Shown: piece after piece, positions 30,345 to 38,587 of the stretch
Layout: each line of letters begins with the position of its first letter
Numbering within the stretch: position 1 is the first letter of the stretch
NCBI RefSeq assembly: GCF_040049215.1
Contig: NZ_JBDZDN010000004.1
Location: 186,001 to 250,000 of the forward strand
Reading direction: 5' to 3'
From: Mesorhizobium_K sp040049215
GTDB taxonomy: Bacteria > Pseudomonadota > Alphaproteobacteria > Rhizobiales > Rhizobiaceae
Length of the DNA stretch: 64,000 nt
Made by a program: the position numbers and the translations under genes
Notes under the pieces: model-generated
What the model was told of the DNA's origin: nothing
Database searches by the model: none
The model's input: only the letters and a program-made list of their open reading frames with translations

Positions 30345-31093
30345 ACGCCGTCGATCTAACCAACCCGATCAAGCCTTGGGAGAATGTGATCTGGACGCCT
30401 GAGCCGCTGTTTCTCGGCGAGACGGTGGTCTGCATCGCGTCAGGTCCGAGTCTGACGCAAGAGATATGCGACCGCATCCGCGCCGCGCGCTCCGCGGGAC
30501 GGTGCAAGGCCATAGTCGTCAATTCGTCGTGCATGCTGGCTCCGTGGGCGGACGTTCTCTACTTCACGGATTCGGGCTGGTACGACGCAAGGAAGGAACT
30601 GGTCGCGAACTGGCCCGGCCTGGTCGTCTCGATGTCGAGGCAGGCCAAGCGCGAGTTGGATACGCCGGAACTGGTCAAGGCGCGCGGTCCTCGCATCCTG
30701 AGGGTCAAGGGATGCGGCGACCCGTCTTGGCCGCCTCGGTTGCCCGGTATGCCTAAACGCCTCGGCTTCCCGCCCGCGGGCTCGCCTGAAATCCATCAGG
30801 GGCGCAACAGCGGGAACACGGCGGTCAGCCTGGCAATAGGCATGGGAGCAAGCCGGATCTTGCTGGTCGGGTACGACTGCCAATTGGTGAACGGGCGCGA
30901 GCATCACCACGACGAATATCGCGGACCGCGCGATCTGACGATTTACGATCTCGAGTTCCGAAAGGCCTTCAACGGCTGGAACGAGGCGGCGCTGAATTCC
31001 GGCGTGACCATCGTCAACTGCACCAACGGCTCGGCAATCCCCGAGTTCCCCTTCGCCGATCTGGACGAGGCTCTGGCATGCTCCGCACGCTGA
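30341..31093 (+). CDS. DUF115/MptE-like protein
   Basis: 250 aa from TTG at 30341 (TTGA overlap; no better start nearby). VVCIASGPSLTQEICDRI (glycine-rich phosphate loop), WADVLYFTDSGWY, and GNTAVSLAIGMGASRILLVGYD match the DUF115 superfamily. That superfamily includes archaeal 6-hydroxymethyl-dihydropterin pyrophosphokinase MptE and Maf glycosyltransferases of flagellin. Overlaps the connector gene by 16 bases. Both a phosphotransfer and a sugar-transfer role are possible; assignment below superfamily level is not secure. Confidence 0.65.
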   Translation: MNAVDLTNPIKPWENVIWTPEPLFLGETVVCIASGPSLTQEICDRIRAARSAGRCKAIVVNSSCMLAPWADVLYFTDSGWYDARKELVANWPGLVVSMSRQAKRELDTPELVKARGPRILRVKGCGDPSWPPRLPGMPKRLGFPPAGSPEIHQGRNSGNTAVSLAIGMGASRILLVGYDCQLVNGREHHHDEYRGPRDLTIYDLEFRKAFNGWNEAALNSGVTIVNCTNGSAIPEFPFADLDEALACSAR

Positions 31094-31725
31094 CCATTAC
31101 GACCGCGGCGACCGACCTGCAGCTGCTGACGATCGCCGAGATGCGTGAAGCGGCCGGCGTGTCGGACAATTCGCAGGATACCAAGCTGACGGCGATGGGC
31201 TTGAAGATCGCCGCCGACATCGCGACCGAATGCAACATCGCGGTCGGGTCCGGTGCAACGCCAACGCTGCGCCGCGAGACGCTGACCGAAGTCATTCGCG
31301 GCGCCTATGCCGATCTGCTGTGTCTCGCGCGCCGGCACGAAATCACGATCACCAGCATCGTCGAGGATGGCACGACGCTCGACGCCGAGGATTATCTTAT
31401 CGACCCGGAAAGCGGCATCCTTCATCGGCTCAGCGACGACGTGCCGATCGGTTGGTGTGCCGACAAAGTGACGGTGGTCTATGCCGCAGGCTTCACCACC
31501 GTCCCCAGCGATCTGAATGACGCCGCGACAGAGTTCTTCCGGTCGGCATGGCAGGCGAAGGACCGCGACCCGCTGGTGCGCAGCCAGCGCGAGGACATTC
31601 CGGGCCTCTATGAAAAGGAAACCGCCTATTGGGTCGGCTCGATACCGGGCCAGTCCAATGAGGGTGCGGTTCCAGACACTATCGACGGCAAGCTGAAGCG
31701 CTTCCGCAATACAGGAGTCGCCTGA
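31078..31725 (+). CDS. Head-tail connector protein
   Basis: 215 aa. The all-helical gp6-like pattern is visible: MREAAGVSDNSQDTKLTAMG, LRRETLTEVIRG, DLNDAATEFFRSAWQAKDRD. Forms a ring under the portal. Its start lies inside the end of the DUF115-like gene, which shows that the cassette is translationally joined to the head operon. Confidence 0.85.
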   Translation: MLRTLTITTAATDLQLLTIAEMREAAGVSDNSQDTKLTAMGLKIAADIATECNIAVGSGATPTLRRETLTEVIRGAYADLLCLARRHEITITSIVEDGTTLDAEDYLIDPESGILHRLSDDVPIGWCADKVTVVYAAGFTTVPSDLNDAATEFFRSAWQAKDRDPLVRSQREDIPGLYEKETAYWVGSIPGQSNEGAVPDTIDGKLKRFRNTGVA

Positions 31726-32159
31726 TGGAAAATCCGGGCATTTGGAATTTGGGCGACTATTCGCTGACGACGGCCGTCACCGGCGAGGTCATCACCGAAA
31801 ACTCGGACGGCGATGCTTGTATCGATGACCTCGAGGGCATGCTGGCCGCGAACGTCCAGATCAAGTTCGCCTACGGGTCCGGCGGCACGTCGCTGAAAGT
31901 CTACATCCAGACGACGCTCGACCAGGGCGCGACGTGGATCGATGTCGCCTGCGCCGCCTTCCTAGTCGCGAGCGCGACGAAGGTCATCAATCTTTCCGGC
32001 CTGACCCCGAAGACCACCGCCGCCACGCCGAGCGATGGGTCCATGACCGACGACACGGCGCTTGACGGCGTTCTGGGCGACCGCTGGCGGGCGAAGATCA
32101 CGTCGACGGGCACCTATGCCGGCTCGACCACGCTATCCGTCCGCATGATGGCCAGATGA
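31725..32159 (+). CDS. Structural protein of unknown role (144 aa)
   Basis: Beta-rich, acidic, Thr/Ser-rich (AANVQIKFAYGSGGTSLKVY, TTLDQGATWIDVACAAF), resembling other short virion proteins between connector and adaptor genes. ATGA overlaps on both sides. No family recognised. Confidence 0.65.
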   Translation: MENPGIWNLGDYSLTTAVTGEVITENSDGDACIDDLEGMLAANVQIKFAYGSGGTSLKVYIQTTLDQGATWIDVACAAFLVASATKVINLSGLTPKTTAATPSDGSMTDDTALDGVLGDRWRAKITSTGTYAGSTTLSVRMMAR

Positions 32160-32509
32160 CACCGGACGAGGCCAAGGACGCCTATAGCCGGGCAATGGAC
32201 GTTGCCGGCGAGGCGATCGTCATCCGGCGCTACACCGGCACGGGGCAGGGAAGGCCGTTCTTCGACGCATCGGTCAGGGCTCGCGTGGTCGATTACGAGC
32301 CGCACGAGATCATCGGTGCCATCAAGCAGGGCGACCGCAAGTTGATTGTGTTGGCCGAGGACATGATCGCCGCGCAGATCCCGCTCGATCTCCACAATGG
32401 CGACAAGGCGGTGGTGCGCGGCAAGGAATTGAACATCGAGGCGGCCGACGACAGCACCCGGCGCATGCAGGGCGTGCTGATCGCCTACGAATTACAGGTG
32501 CGAGGATGA
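32156..32509 (+). CDS. Head-tail adaptor/closure protein-like
   Basis: 117 aa. EAIVIRRYTGTGQGRPFFDA, YEPHEIIGAIKQGDRKLIVL and KAVVRGKELNIEAADD match the beta-barrel layout of head-closure proteins (gp16/SPP1-like). The position between connector and tail terminator supports it. Confidence 0.75.
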   Translation: MTPDEAKDAYSRAMDVAGEAIVIRRYTGTGQGRPFFDASVRARVVDYEPHEIIGAIKQGDRKLIVLAEDMIAAQIPLDLHNGDKAVVRGKELNIEAADDSTRRMQGVLIAYELQVRG

Positions 32510-32718
32510 TGCTGAAGCGCAAGGTCAAGGAGGCGTTCTATTTTGCCGCCGATGGACGCAATGCCCGATTGCTCAAGGCCGGCAGGGAATATCCGTTCAC
32601 GCCTGAACAAGCCGCGCGTTTCGAGCGCGAGGGTTATATCGCCAGCGAACTGCCGCCGATGGTTGCGGGGCGGTTCTCCGGTCTTCCTGTCGCCAAGGCG
32701 AAGCGGAAGCGCAAATGA
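32506..32718 (+). CDS. Small neck-region protein (70 aa)
   Basis: VKEAFYFAADGRNARLLKAG and EYPFTPEQAARFEREGYI resemble the small protein at 27323-27580; the C-terminus is very basic (KAKRKRK). Overlaps neighbours by four bases. Function unknown. Confidence 0.6.
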   Translation: MMLKRKVKEAFYFAADGRNARLLKAGREYPFTPEQAARFEREGYIASELPPMVAGRFSGLPVAKAKRKRK

Positions 32719-33161
32719 CGACGATCACCCAGGCCAGGGCTGCGGTTCGGTCACGCATCGAGGCCGCGGGCCTAACCGTGTCGCTCCGTTGGCAGAATGA
32801 GGATGGCGGGCCTCTGCCTGGCCAGCCATCGGCCTTCGTCTACACCGAGTTCAATACGGAAAAGGGCAACATCGCCGGCTATGGCGGCGGTAGGGGCGGG
32901 AACCTCTATCGCAACCGGGCGAATGTGGAGTCCTGGGTTTTCGTGCCGAAGGGCGAGGGCCTGACCCAAGCAGAAAGCATCGCCGAGACGATCGCGGCGC
33001 TGTTCCGGTCCTATCGGGATTCGTACATCTCCTGCTTCGACGCCACGGTCTATCCGGGCGGCGATGGGGCGGCGCTGACACCGCCCGGCATGCATTCGGA
33101 TGTCGGCAATTACTTTTGGGCGGCCGTCGAGGTCAGCCTGCATTTCGACCAAGTCGGCTAG
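32715..33161 (+). CDS. Tail terminator-like protein
   Basis: 148 aa. ITQARAAVRSRIEAAG, FVYTEFNTEKGNIA and YFWAAVEVSLHFDQ match the alpha/beta fold and order of tail-terminator/tail-completion proteins. It lies immediately before the tail-tube gene, as expected. Confidence 0.75.
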   Translation: MTTITQARAAVRSRIEAAGLTVSLRWQNEDGGPLPGQPSAFVYTEFNTEKGNIAGYGGGRGGNLYRNRANVESWVFVPKGEGLTQAESIAETIAALFRSYRDSYISCFDATVYPGGDGAALTPPGMHSDVGNYFWAAVEVSLHFDQVG

Positions 33162-33198
33162 GCCGGCACCACTCTCAATCTAAAACTGGAGAACTGCC

Positions 33199-34455
33199 AT
33201 GTCTTTGGCCGAAGGCGTCTCTGCACGCATCGCTTACAAATTCTATGCCTCCGCGACCATCACGCCCGGCACCGAACCTGCCCCGGCATCCGACCCCGGC
33301 GCGTCAAGCGCGCAGATCCTGCGCCGTGTCGCCTCGACGCTCTCGCTCGGCAAGGACACCTATCAGTCGAACGAGATCCGCTCCGATCGCCAGATCGCCG
33401 ACTTCCGGCACGGCACCAAGCGGGTTTCCGGCAATGTCTCAGGCGAACTGTCGCCGCTGACCTATGCCGACTGGTTTGAGGCATCATTCCGCGGCACATG
33501 GTCCTCGGCCGTGGTGACTGCTGGTCCGACGGATTTCACCTCTGTCGCGGCCGACAACTCGACCTCGAAATTCACGCTCGGTGGCGGCAATCCTGTCACC
33601 AAGGGCTACCGCGTCGGCATGATCGTCCAGTACACGAACTTGTCGGATTCGGACAACAATTCGAAGAACTTCGTCATCCTGGCGTTCGGCGGTTCGAACA
33701 ACCGCGAGATCACAGTCTATCCGGCTCCCGACACGATGACCGCGGACACGTCCTTCGCGATGACCAGCGTTGGTCGCGAACTGATCGTTCCCGCAACCGG
33801 GCACGTCTCCCGAAAGGTTGCCGTCGAGATCTACAACGAGGATGTCGACGTTGCCCGCCTGTTCACGGAAAACCGGGTGGGCGGCTTCAACATCAATCTG
33901 CCCGCAACCGGCATGTCGACCGTCGACTTCGATGTGATGGGCCGCAACATGACGGTCTATGAGTCCGGCGATGCGCCGTTCTTCACGTCGCCCACCGCCG
34001 CCACGACCACGGGCCTGCTCGCGGCCGTCAACGGGCTGCTGCGCATAGGCGGGTCGACCGTCGCCGTGGTCACTTCGGCGAGCATCCAGTTTCAATCGTC
34101 TCCGTCGGGCGAGGCCGTGATCGGGTCGAACCTGGTCCCTGAAATTTTCCTCGGCCGCGCGATGGTCTCGGGGCAGATGACGGCGTTCTTCGAAAACCCC
34201 GATCTGATCGATGACTTTGTCAACGAGACCGAGATCGAGTTCCTGGCCTACCTGACCACAACCTCGGCGGTGAACACGCCGGCGATGGTCATCTATCTCC
34301 CGCGCATCAAGCTCGGCGCCGCCGACCTGCAGACGCAGGGCGAAGGTGGCCAGATGATAACGCTGCCTTTCCAGGCGCTGAAATATGAGACTGCGGTCGC
34401 CACGGCTGGGATCGAGAACACCACGATCCAGATCACCGATACGCAGGTCACCTGA
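33199..34455 (+). CDS. Major tail tube protein
   Basis: 418 aa. A repeated beta-rich architecture, NGLLRIGG.TVAVVTSASI, FLGRAMVSGQMTAFFENPDL and a C-terminal PFQALKYETAV segment match tail-tube proteins of siphophages of alphaproteobacteria. Longer than minimal tube proteins, so an extra surface domain is likely (about 90-250). Followed by a strong hairpin, as expected for a high-copy gene, and then by the frameshifting chaperone gene. Confidence 0.87.
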   Translation: MSLAEGVSARIAYKFYASATITPGTEPAPASDPGASSAQILRRVASTLSLGKDTYQSNEIRSDRQIADFRHGTKRVSGNVSGELSPLTYADWFEASFRGTWSSAVVTAGPTDFTSVAADNSTSKFTLGGGNPVTKGYRVGMIVQYTNLSDSDNNSKNFVILAFGGSNNREITVYPAPDTMTADTSFAMTSVGRELIVPATGHVSRKVAVEIYNEDVDVARLFTENRVGGFNINLPATGMSTVDFDVMGRNMTVYESGDAPFFTSPTAATTTGLLAAVNGLLRIGGSTVAVVTSASIQFQSSPSGEAVIGSNLVPEIFLGRAMVSGQMTAFFENPDLIDDFVNETEIEFLAYLTTTSAVNTPAMVIYLPRIKLGAADLQTQGEGGQMITLPFQALKYETAVATAGIENTTIQITDTQVT

Positions 34456-34513
34456 TCCGCCCCGACAGGCGGTTGAAATCCGGTGTGTCCTCCCGCCGGA
34501 TTGTTCGCGAGCA

Positions 34514-34541
34514 GGCGGCGGCGATGTCGGTCGCCGCCGCC
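34514..34541 (+). terminator. Hairpin after tail-tube gene
   Basis: GGCGGCGGCGA-TGTCGG-TCGCCGCCGCC: an 11-bp GC stem without a T-run. Placed between tail-tube and chaperone genes, it may stabilise the upstream message or attenuate. Confidence 0.65.
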
Positions 34542-34572
34542 ACTCTCCTTCCGACAAAGGAAACCCCTCCCC

Positions 34573-35031
34573 ATGTCTAAATTCTCTGGGCTCGCGCTCG
34601 CGGTCGAAAAGCCGCAGCGCATGGTAATTCTCCATCCCGTCACCAAGCAGCCATTGAGGGACGCCGAAGGAAACGAGGCCTATCTGGACCTCTTCTCCGG
34701 CGATTCCGATGTGGCCCGCAAGCACGACCGCACAGTCGTCAAGAGCCGCCTCAGCGGCGGCGGCCGCAAGGTCACGGCGGAAGAAGTCGAGGCTGCCACG
34801 CCAGACCGTCTGGCCGCGCTGACTGCCGGCTGGCGGTTGATCGACCTCGCCGGCCAGCCGATCGACGTCTCGTTCTCCCGCGACAATGCCAGGGAGCTCT
34901 ATGCCGATCCGGCCATGACATGGCTGCGTGAAAGCGCGATTATCTTCACCGAGGATCGCGGAAATTTCTTGCCGGCCTCGTCGACGACCTCTTCGCCTAC
35001 GCCGAATTCTTCTACAGGCGCAGCCGAGTAA
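34573..35031 (+). CDS. Tail assembly chaperone, zero-frame product (gpG-like)
   Basis: 152 aa from MSKFSGLAL (AAAGGAAA upstream). The body (EGNEAYLDLFSGDSDVARKH, TAGWRLIDLAGQPIDVSFSR) is the gpG-like domain. The last 20 residues (PASSTTSSPTPNSSTGAAE) are low-complexity, as expected for sequence read in the unused frame after a slippery site at 34962-34968. In siphophages this protein coats the tape measure during tail assembly. Confidence 0.85.
   Translation: MSKFSGLALAVEKPQRMVILHPVTKQPLRDAEGNEAYLDLFSGDSDVARKHDRTVVKSRLSGGGRKVTAEEVEAATPDRLAALTAGWRLIDLAGQPIDVSFSRDNARELYADPAMTWLRESAIIFTEDRGNFLPASSTTSSPTPNSSTGAAE
34962..34968 (+). promoter_or_regulatory. Programmed -1 frameshift site (A AAT TTC)
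   Basis: Zero-frame codons read GGA AAT TTC TTG. The heptamer A-AAT-TTC fits X-XXY-YYZ. A -1 slip gives GNF-LAGLVDDLFAYAEFF and stays open to 35360, whereas the zero frame becomes low-complexity and stops at 35031. Confidence 0.85.
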
Positions 35032-35360
35032 AGGGCGACGGGGCCACAACTGGCGAACACGCCGATGCGGCGCGGGAAATATGGAAGCGGCTCGGCAAGA
35101 TGCCCAAGCATCTCGTCGAGCCGGAATGGCCGGAACTCCCGTTTGAAGTCGCGCATGTCTGGCACTGGTTTTCCGAGATCATCTCCGGGTGCGGCGGCGG
35201 CGGATGGGGGGCGGCGATCGTCACATGGTCGAGCATCGAGTCCTGGGCGCGGCTGACCGGCAAGGACGTGGAACCCTGGGAGTGCCGTGCGCTGGTCGGC
35301 CTTGGCGTTCTCAGGGCAAACATTCTGGCGGAACGTGATGGTGCTTCGGACAAAAATTGA
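34968..35360 (+). CDS. Tail assembly chaperone, -1 frame extension (gpT-like part of gpGT)
   Basis: Read only after a -1 slip at 34968; it has no start of its own needed. 130 codons (LAGLVDDLFAYAEFFYRRSR ... ILAERDGASDKN) are plainly coding: Trp-rich (HVWHWFSEI, SIESWARL, EPWECRAL) and stop-free. The fused product from 34573 would be 262 aa (132 + 130). The T domain recruits tail-tube subunits to the tape measure. An internal ATG at 35100 exists but would omit the first 44 residues. Confidence 0.85.
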   Translation, partial: LAGLVDDLFAYAEFFYRRSRVKGDGATTGEHADAAREIWKRLGKMPKHLVEPEWPELPFEVAHVWHWFSEIISGCGGGGWGAAIVTWSSIESWARLTGKDVEPWECRALVGLGVLRANILAERDGASDKN

Positions 35361-35994
35361 GCCGATCGACGACTGGATCAGCATCACGGTCGACGAGATG
35401 CTGTCGCCGGAAGCCCGGCAGGAAGCCGTCGCGTCGTTCGCGCGGGCGCAACTGGCCGAAACGCTTGAGGGCAACCGGCTCGTGTTGGGGCGGCCTACAC
35501 CATATCAGCAGTTCGTCGACGGCCGGCAGGGGGCGCCGCTCAATTCGGTCAATCCTGACCGCGGCAGGATCATTTTCGAGTTCGAGCTTTTCGTCGAGAT
35601 TTTGAGCTGGATCTACAGCAAACTGGTCGAGCGGTCCCCGCGCGGTCCAAAGGGTGGAGCCGGCACCTATCGCGATGCGCACCGTCTCTTTGCCGATGAC
35701 AAGGAAATCGCGGTCGCGGCAGACGTTCCGCAGGCCGCGGAATATGCCTTCGCCAATCTCCTGCCGTATGCCCGGCGGCTCGAGATAGGCAAAACGGAGG
35801 CGGGTCGCGACTTCCTCGTTTCGGTTCCGAACCGCATTTATGAGCGCACCGCCAAGGATGCGCGGTCGCGCTTCGGCAACATCGCCAAGATCGGCTTCTC
35901 ATATCGCGGCTATGTTGGCGGCGGCGTGGTCAGAGGCCGGCCCGGCAACAAAGCCAATCTTCGCTATCCGACGATCACCGTTCGCCCGCTGTAG
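35338..35994 (+). CDS. Tail-module protein of unknown role (218 aa)
   Basis: ATG at 35338 overlaps the end of the gpGT frame. N-terminal helices (EARQEAVASFARAQLAETLE), a middle with FEFELFVEILSWIYSKLVER, and a C-terminal beta region. Located between chaperone and tape measure genes. Possibly a minor tail or neck component; not assigned. Confidence 0.7.
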   Translation: MVLRTKIEPIDDWISITVDEMLSPEARQEAVASFARAQLAETLEGNRLVLGRPTPYQQFVDGRQGAPLNSVNPDRGRIIFEFELFVEILSWIYSKLVERSPRGPKGGAGTYRDAHRLFADDKEIAVAADVPQAAEYAFANLLPYARRLEIGKTEAGRDFLVSVPNRIYERTAKDARSRFGNIAKIGFSYRGYVGGGVVRGRPGNKANLRYPTITVRPL

Positions 35995-36002
35995 GACGCA
36001 AA

Positions 36003-37964
36003 ATGGCAACCATGGCCGATGCAAAGCGACGGCTCACGATCGAGCACGTCTCGCAGGGCGCCGAGAAGGCCGCAGGCGACCTCAAGAAGGTGGCGGCGGC
36101 CCATGACGGCATCGCTGTTGCCTCCGAGCGCTCAGAGCGCGCGCAGCAGTCGATGGAGCGTCGTCTGGAGACGGTGCAGCGCAAATACGACGAGGTCTAT
36201 CGCTCGCAGCAGTCCTTGGCCCAGGTCGAGCGCACGCTGGCTTCGGCGCAGCAGCAGGGCCTCATCACCATGCAGCGCCGCGTCGAACTGCTGTCGATGG
36301 CGGCCGAGCGTCACGGGCTGGCGACGTCGGCCATCAACCGTGAGATTGCGGCGACCGAGCGCCTTGCCGATGTGCAGCGCATGCAGGTTGCCGCCAACTC
36401 AAACATGCGCGGTGGCGGCAATTTCAACAACGCGAACGCCGCGTTCCAGATCCAGGACATCGCCATGATGTCCATGATGGGTCAGGCGCCCATGATGACG
36501 GCCCTTCAGCAGGGCCCGCAGTTGGCGATGGCAATGGAAGCGGGAGGCGGTCTCAAGTCCCTCGCCGCCGGACTTGCATCGCTCATCAACCCGACGATGC
36601 TGATTACCGTCGGCCTGACTGCCGCCACGGCAGCTGCTGTCCAGTTCTTCATGAACATGAAATCCGGCAGTGCCGATTCCGAAGAGGCCCTGAAGAAGCA
36701 GAACGAACTTATCGCATCTGTCGCGGCCAAGTGGGGCGATGCGCTCCCTGGCCTCAAAGCCTACAACGACGAGCTCACCCGGCAGAAAGACCTGTCAGAT
36801 GCCCTGGAGGCTTCGACGGCGGCGCGCAGCCAGCAATACATCGAGGAACGCTCGTCTGTCGTCGACCTGACGATTGATCTCGATGACCTCATCAACAGGT
36901 TGCAGATTCTTGGCGGCGACCCGACGCAGATCGTCGAACTGCAAGCCGCGTTCGCCAATCTTCAGGCGAAAGTGAAGGACAGCACGGCGACTGCCGATGA
37001 TGCGCTTGCCGTCCAGAAAGAATTGAACGACCTGATGGGGACGGGGCTCCCGATCGTCGGGGAATACGCAACCAAATTCGGTGAACTTGCGGGCCAGATC
37101 GGCAAGGCCGCCTCGGCTGCCGAGAAGTTCGACCTGGTGCAGAAGGGTAGTTCTCTTTTCAACCGCAAGGGGCTCGAGTCGATACTAGGCGCGCTCGACC
37201 CGCTCAACGGATTCCGCCAGACACCATTTCAGACCGAAGAAGACATCATGTTTGCGCGCAGCCGGCCGGGATCGACGCAGGTCGGCGCGACCGGAACGAT
37301 GACGAACGTGAACGGCGTCAACGTGCACCAGTATATGTCCGAAACGGCTGAATACACCGAAGCGAGCGCGGACTATCTAAGAGATATCAACTCGCGCCTG
37401 CCCGGCTATTTCAGCTCCATTGACGAAACGCTGAAGAATGACGTCACCGGCTCCATCGCCAAATTCATGGGTCAGATGATCTACGCGCAAACTCTTGCCG
37501 CGCAGACGGTTGCCGATGCAGTCAACACAAGCATCCTCACCGGGCAATCGACTGGCGGCGGCGGTTCGTGGGATGGCAGGCGGATGACATTCCTGAAAAG
37601 AAAGCCGCAGATATCCATGAGCCTTTACGATCCAGAGACAATGCTGGAGTCCGGCACATTGGCTGAGAAATATTATAAGCCAGCGAGCACTTCAGGCGGC
37701 CTGAGCATCAACTATGCCGGCATGTTTGCCGAGGGCGGCGAGTTCACCGTCCCTGGGCAGTCGACCGGCGACCGGACGCTTGTCTCTTTCCGTGCCAACG
37801 GCGGCGAGACAGTCAAGGTCTCCAAGGCTGACGAATATGGCGGCGCCTCAGTGAAGCATTTCCACCTGCACTATACGCCAGCCCCTGGCGACAGCGATGC
37901 GACTACCGAGCAGCGCGCCCGCAAATCATTCGGCGTGATGATGCAAGAGGCGGTGCGGGAATAA
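36003..37964 (+). CDS. Tail length tape measure protein
   Basis: 653 aa. N-terminal coiled coil (RRLETVQRKYDEVYRSQQSL), a hydrophobic segment (NPTMLITVGLTAATAAAVQF, about residues 198-220), a helical middle, and the typical end GMFAEGGEFTVPGQSTGDRT, LVSFRANGGETVKVS. Its length sets tail length, so a fairly short tail is expected. Position after the frameshifting chaperone supports the call. Confidence 0.92.
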   Translation: MATMADAKRRLTIEHVSQGAEKAAGDLKKVAAAHDGIAVASERSERAQQSMERRLETVQRKYDEVYRSQQSLAQVERTLASAQQQGLITMQRRVELLSMAAERHGLATSAINREIAATERLADVQRMQVAANSNMRGGGNFNNANAAFQIQDIAMMSMMGQAPMMTALQQGPQLAMAMEAGGGLKSLAAGLASLINPTMLITVGLTAATAAAVQFFMNMKSGSADSEEALKKQNELIASVAAKWGDALPGLKAYNDELTRQKDLSDALEASTAARSQQYIEERSSVVDLTIDLDDLINRLQILGGDPTQIVELQAAFANLQAKVKDSTATADDALAVQKELNDLMGTGLPIVGEYATKFGELAGQIGKAASAAEKFDLVQKGSSLFNRKGLESILGALDPLNGFRQTPFQTEEDIMFARSRPGSTQVGATGTMTNVNGVNVHQYMSETAEYTEASADYLRDINSRLPGYFSSIDETLKNDVTGSIAKFMGQMIYAQTLAAQTVADAVNTSILTGQSTGGGGSWDGRRMTFLKRKPQISMSLYDPETMLESGTLAEKYYKPASTSGGLSINYAGMFAEGGEFTVPGQSTGDRTLVSFRANGGETVKVSKADEYGGASVKHFHLHYTPAPGDSDATTEQRARKSFGVMMQEAVRE

Positions 37965-38587
37965 TGGTCGACACCGTCATCTTCAACGAGGCATTTGACG
38001 TCGGCCTCACCATCAAGCCGCGCACGCAGACGACCATCGTGCCGCTGTCGGGCGGCTATGAAAGCCGCAACCAGGACTGGCCGTACATCCTTTGGGAATA
38101 CGAGTGCCAGCTTCGCAATCGGTCGGTGTCGGTCATCCGCGATCTGATGGAGCATTTCCTCGGCCGCCGCGGTCCGGCGAATACATTCCCGCTGCTCGAC
38201 CCGCTCGACAATGAACTGACCGACGAGAACATCGGCACGGGTGACAGCACGACGGGCTCCGACGGCACGGCGGCGTTCCAGATCAAGAAGACTTACGCCG
38301 ACACCGACCGGCCTTATCAGCGCATTCTGACCATCGTGCAGAACTTGGTCGTCAAGGTGGATGGCGTCACCAAGACGCTGACAACGCACTACACCGTGTC
38401 GAACGGGCTGATCACGTTCACCGCCGGCAACCGCCCGCTGACAGGCCTCGCGGTGACGGTCACATGCGATTACCTGATAAAGGTCCGTTACAAGGAGGAC
38501 GCCTTTCCGGTCATCATCTCGACCGGCCTATGGGATGGTGCTGCTGCCTCGATCGGCAATTTCAGTCTGGTGGAAGTCCTGACGTGA
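37964..38587 (+). CDS. DUF2460 tail protein (GTA gp12-like)
   Basis: 207 aa. FNEAFDVGLTIKPRTQTTIV, NQDWPYILWEYECQL, LMEHFLGRRGPANTFPLLDP and VRYKEDAFPVI follow the DUF2460 pattern known from the Rhodobacter gene-transfer-agent tail (orfg12) and related siphophages: a distal-tail protein next to the hub. Confidence 0.87.
   Translation: MVDTVIFNEAFDVGLTIKPRTQTTIVPLSGGYESRNQDWPYILWEYECQLRNRSVSVIRDLMEHFLGRRGPANTFPLLDPLDNELTDENIGTGDSTTGSDGTAAFQIKKTYADTDRPYQRILTIVQNLVVKVDGVTKTLTTHYTVSNGLITFTAGNRPLTGLAVTVTCDYLIKVRYKEDAFPVIISTGLWDGAAASIGNFSLVEVLT

Noticed and set aside
27323..32718. Suspected duplication between the small proteins at 27323-27580 and 32506-32718
   Set aside because: Only a short N-terminal pattern is shared; not enough identity by eye to claim duplication.
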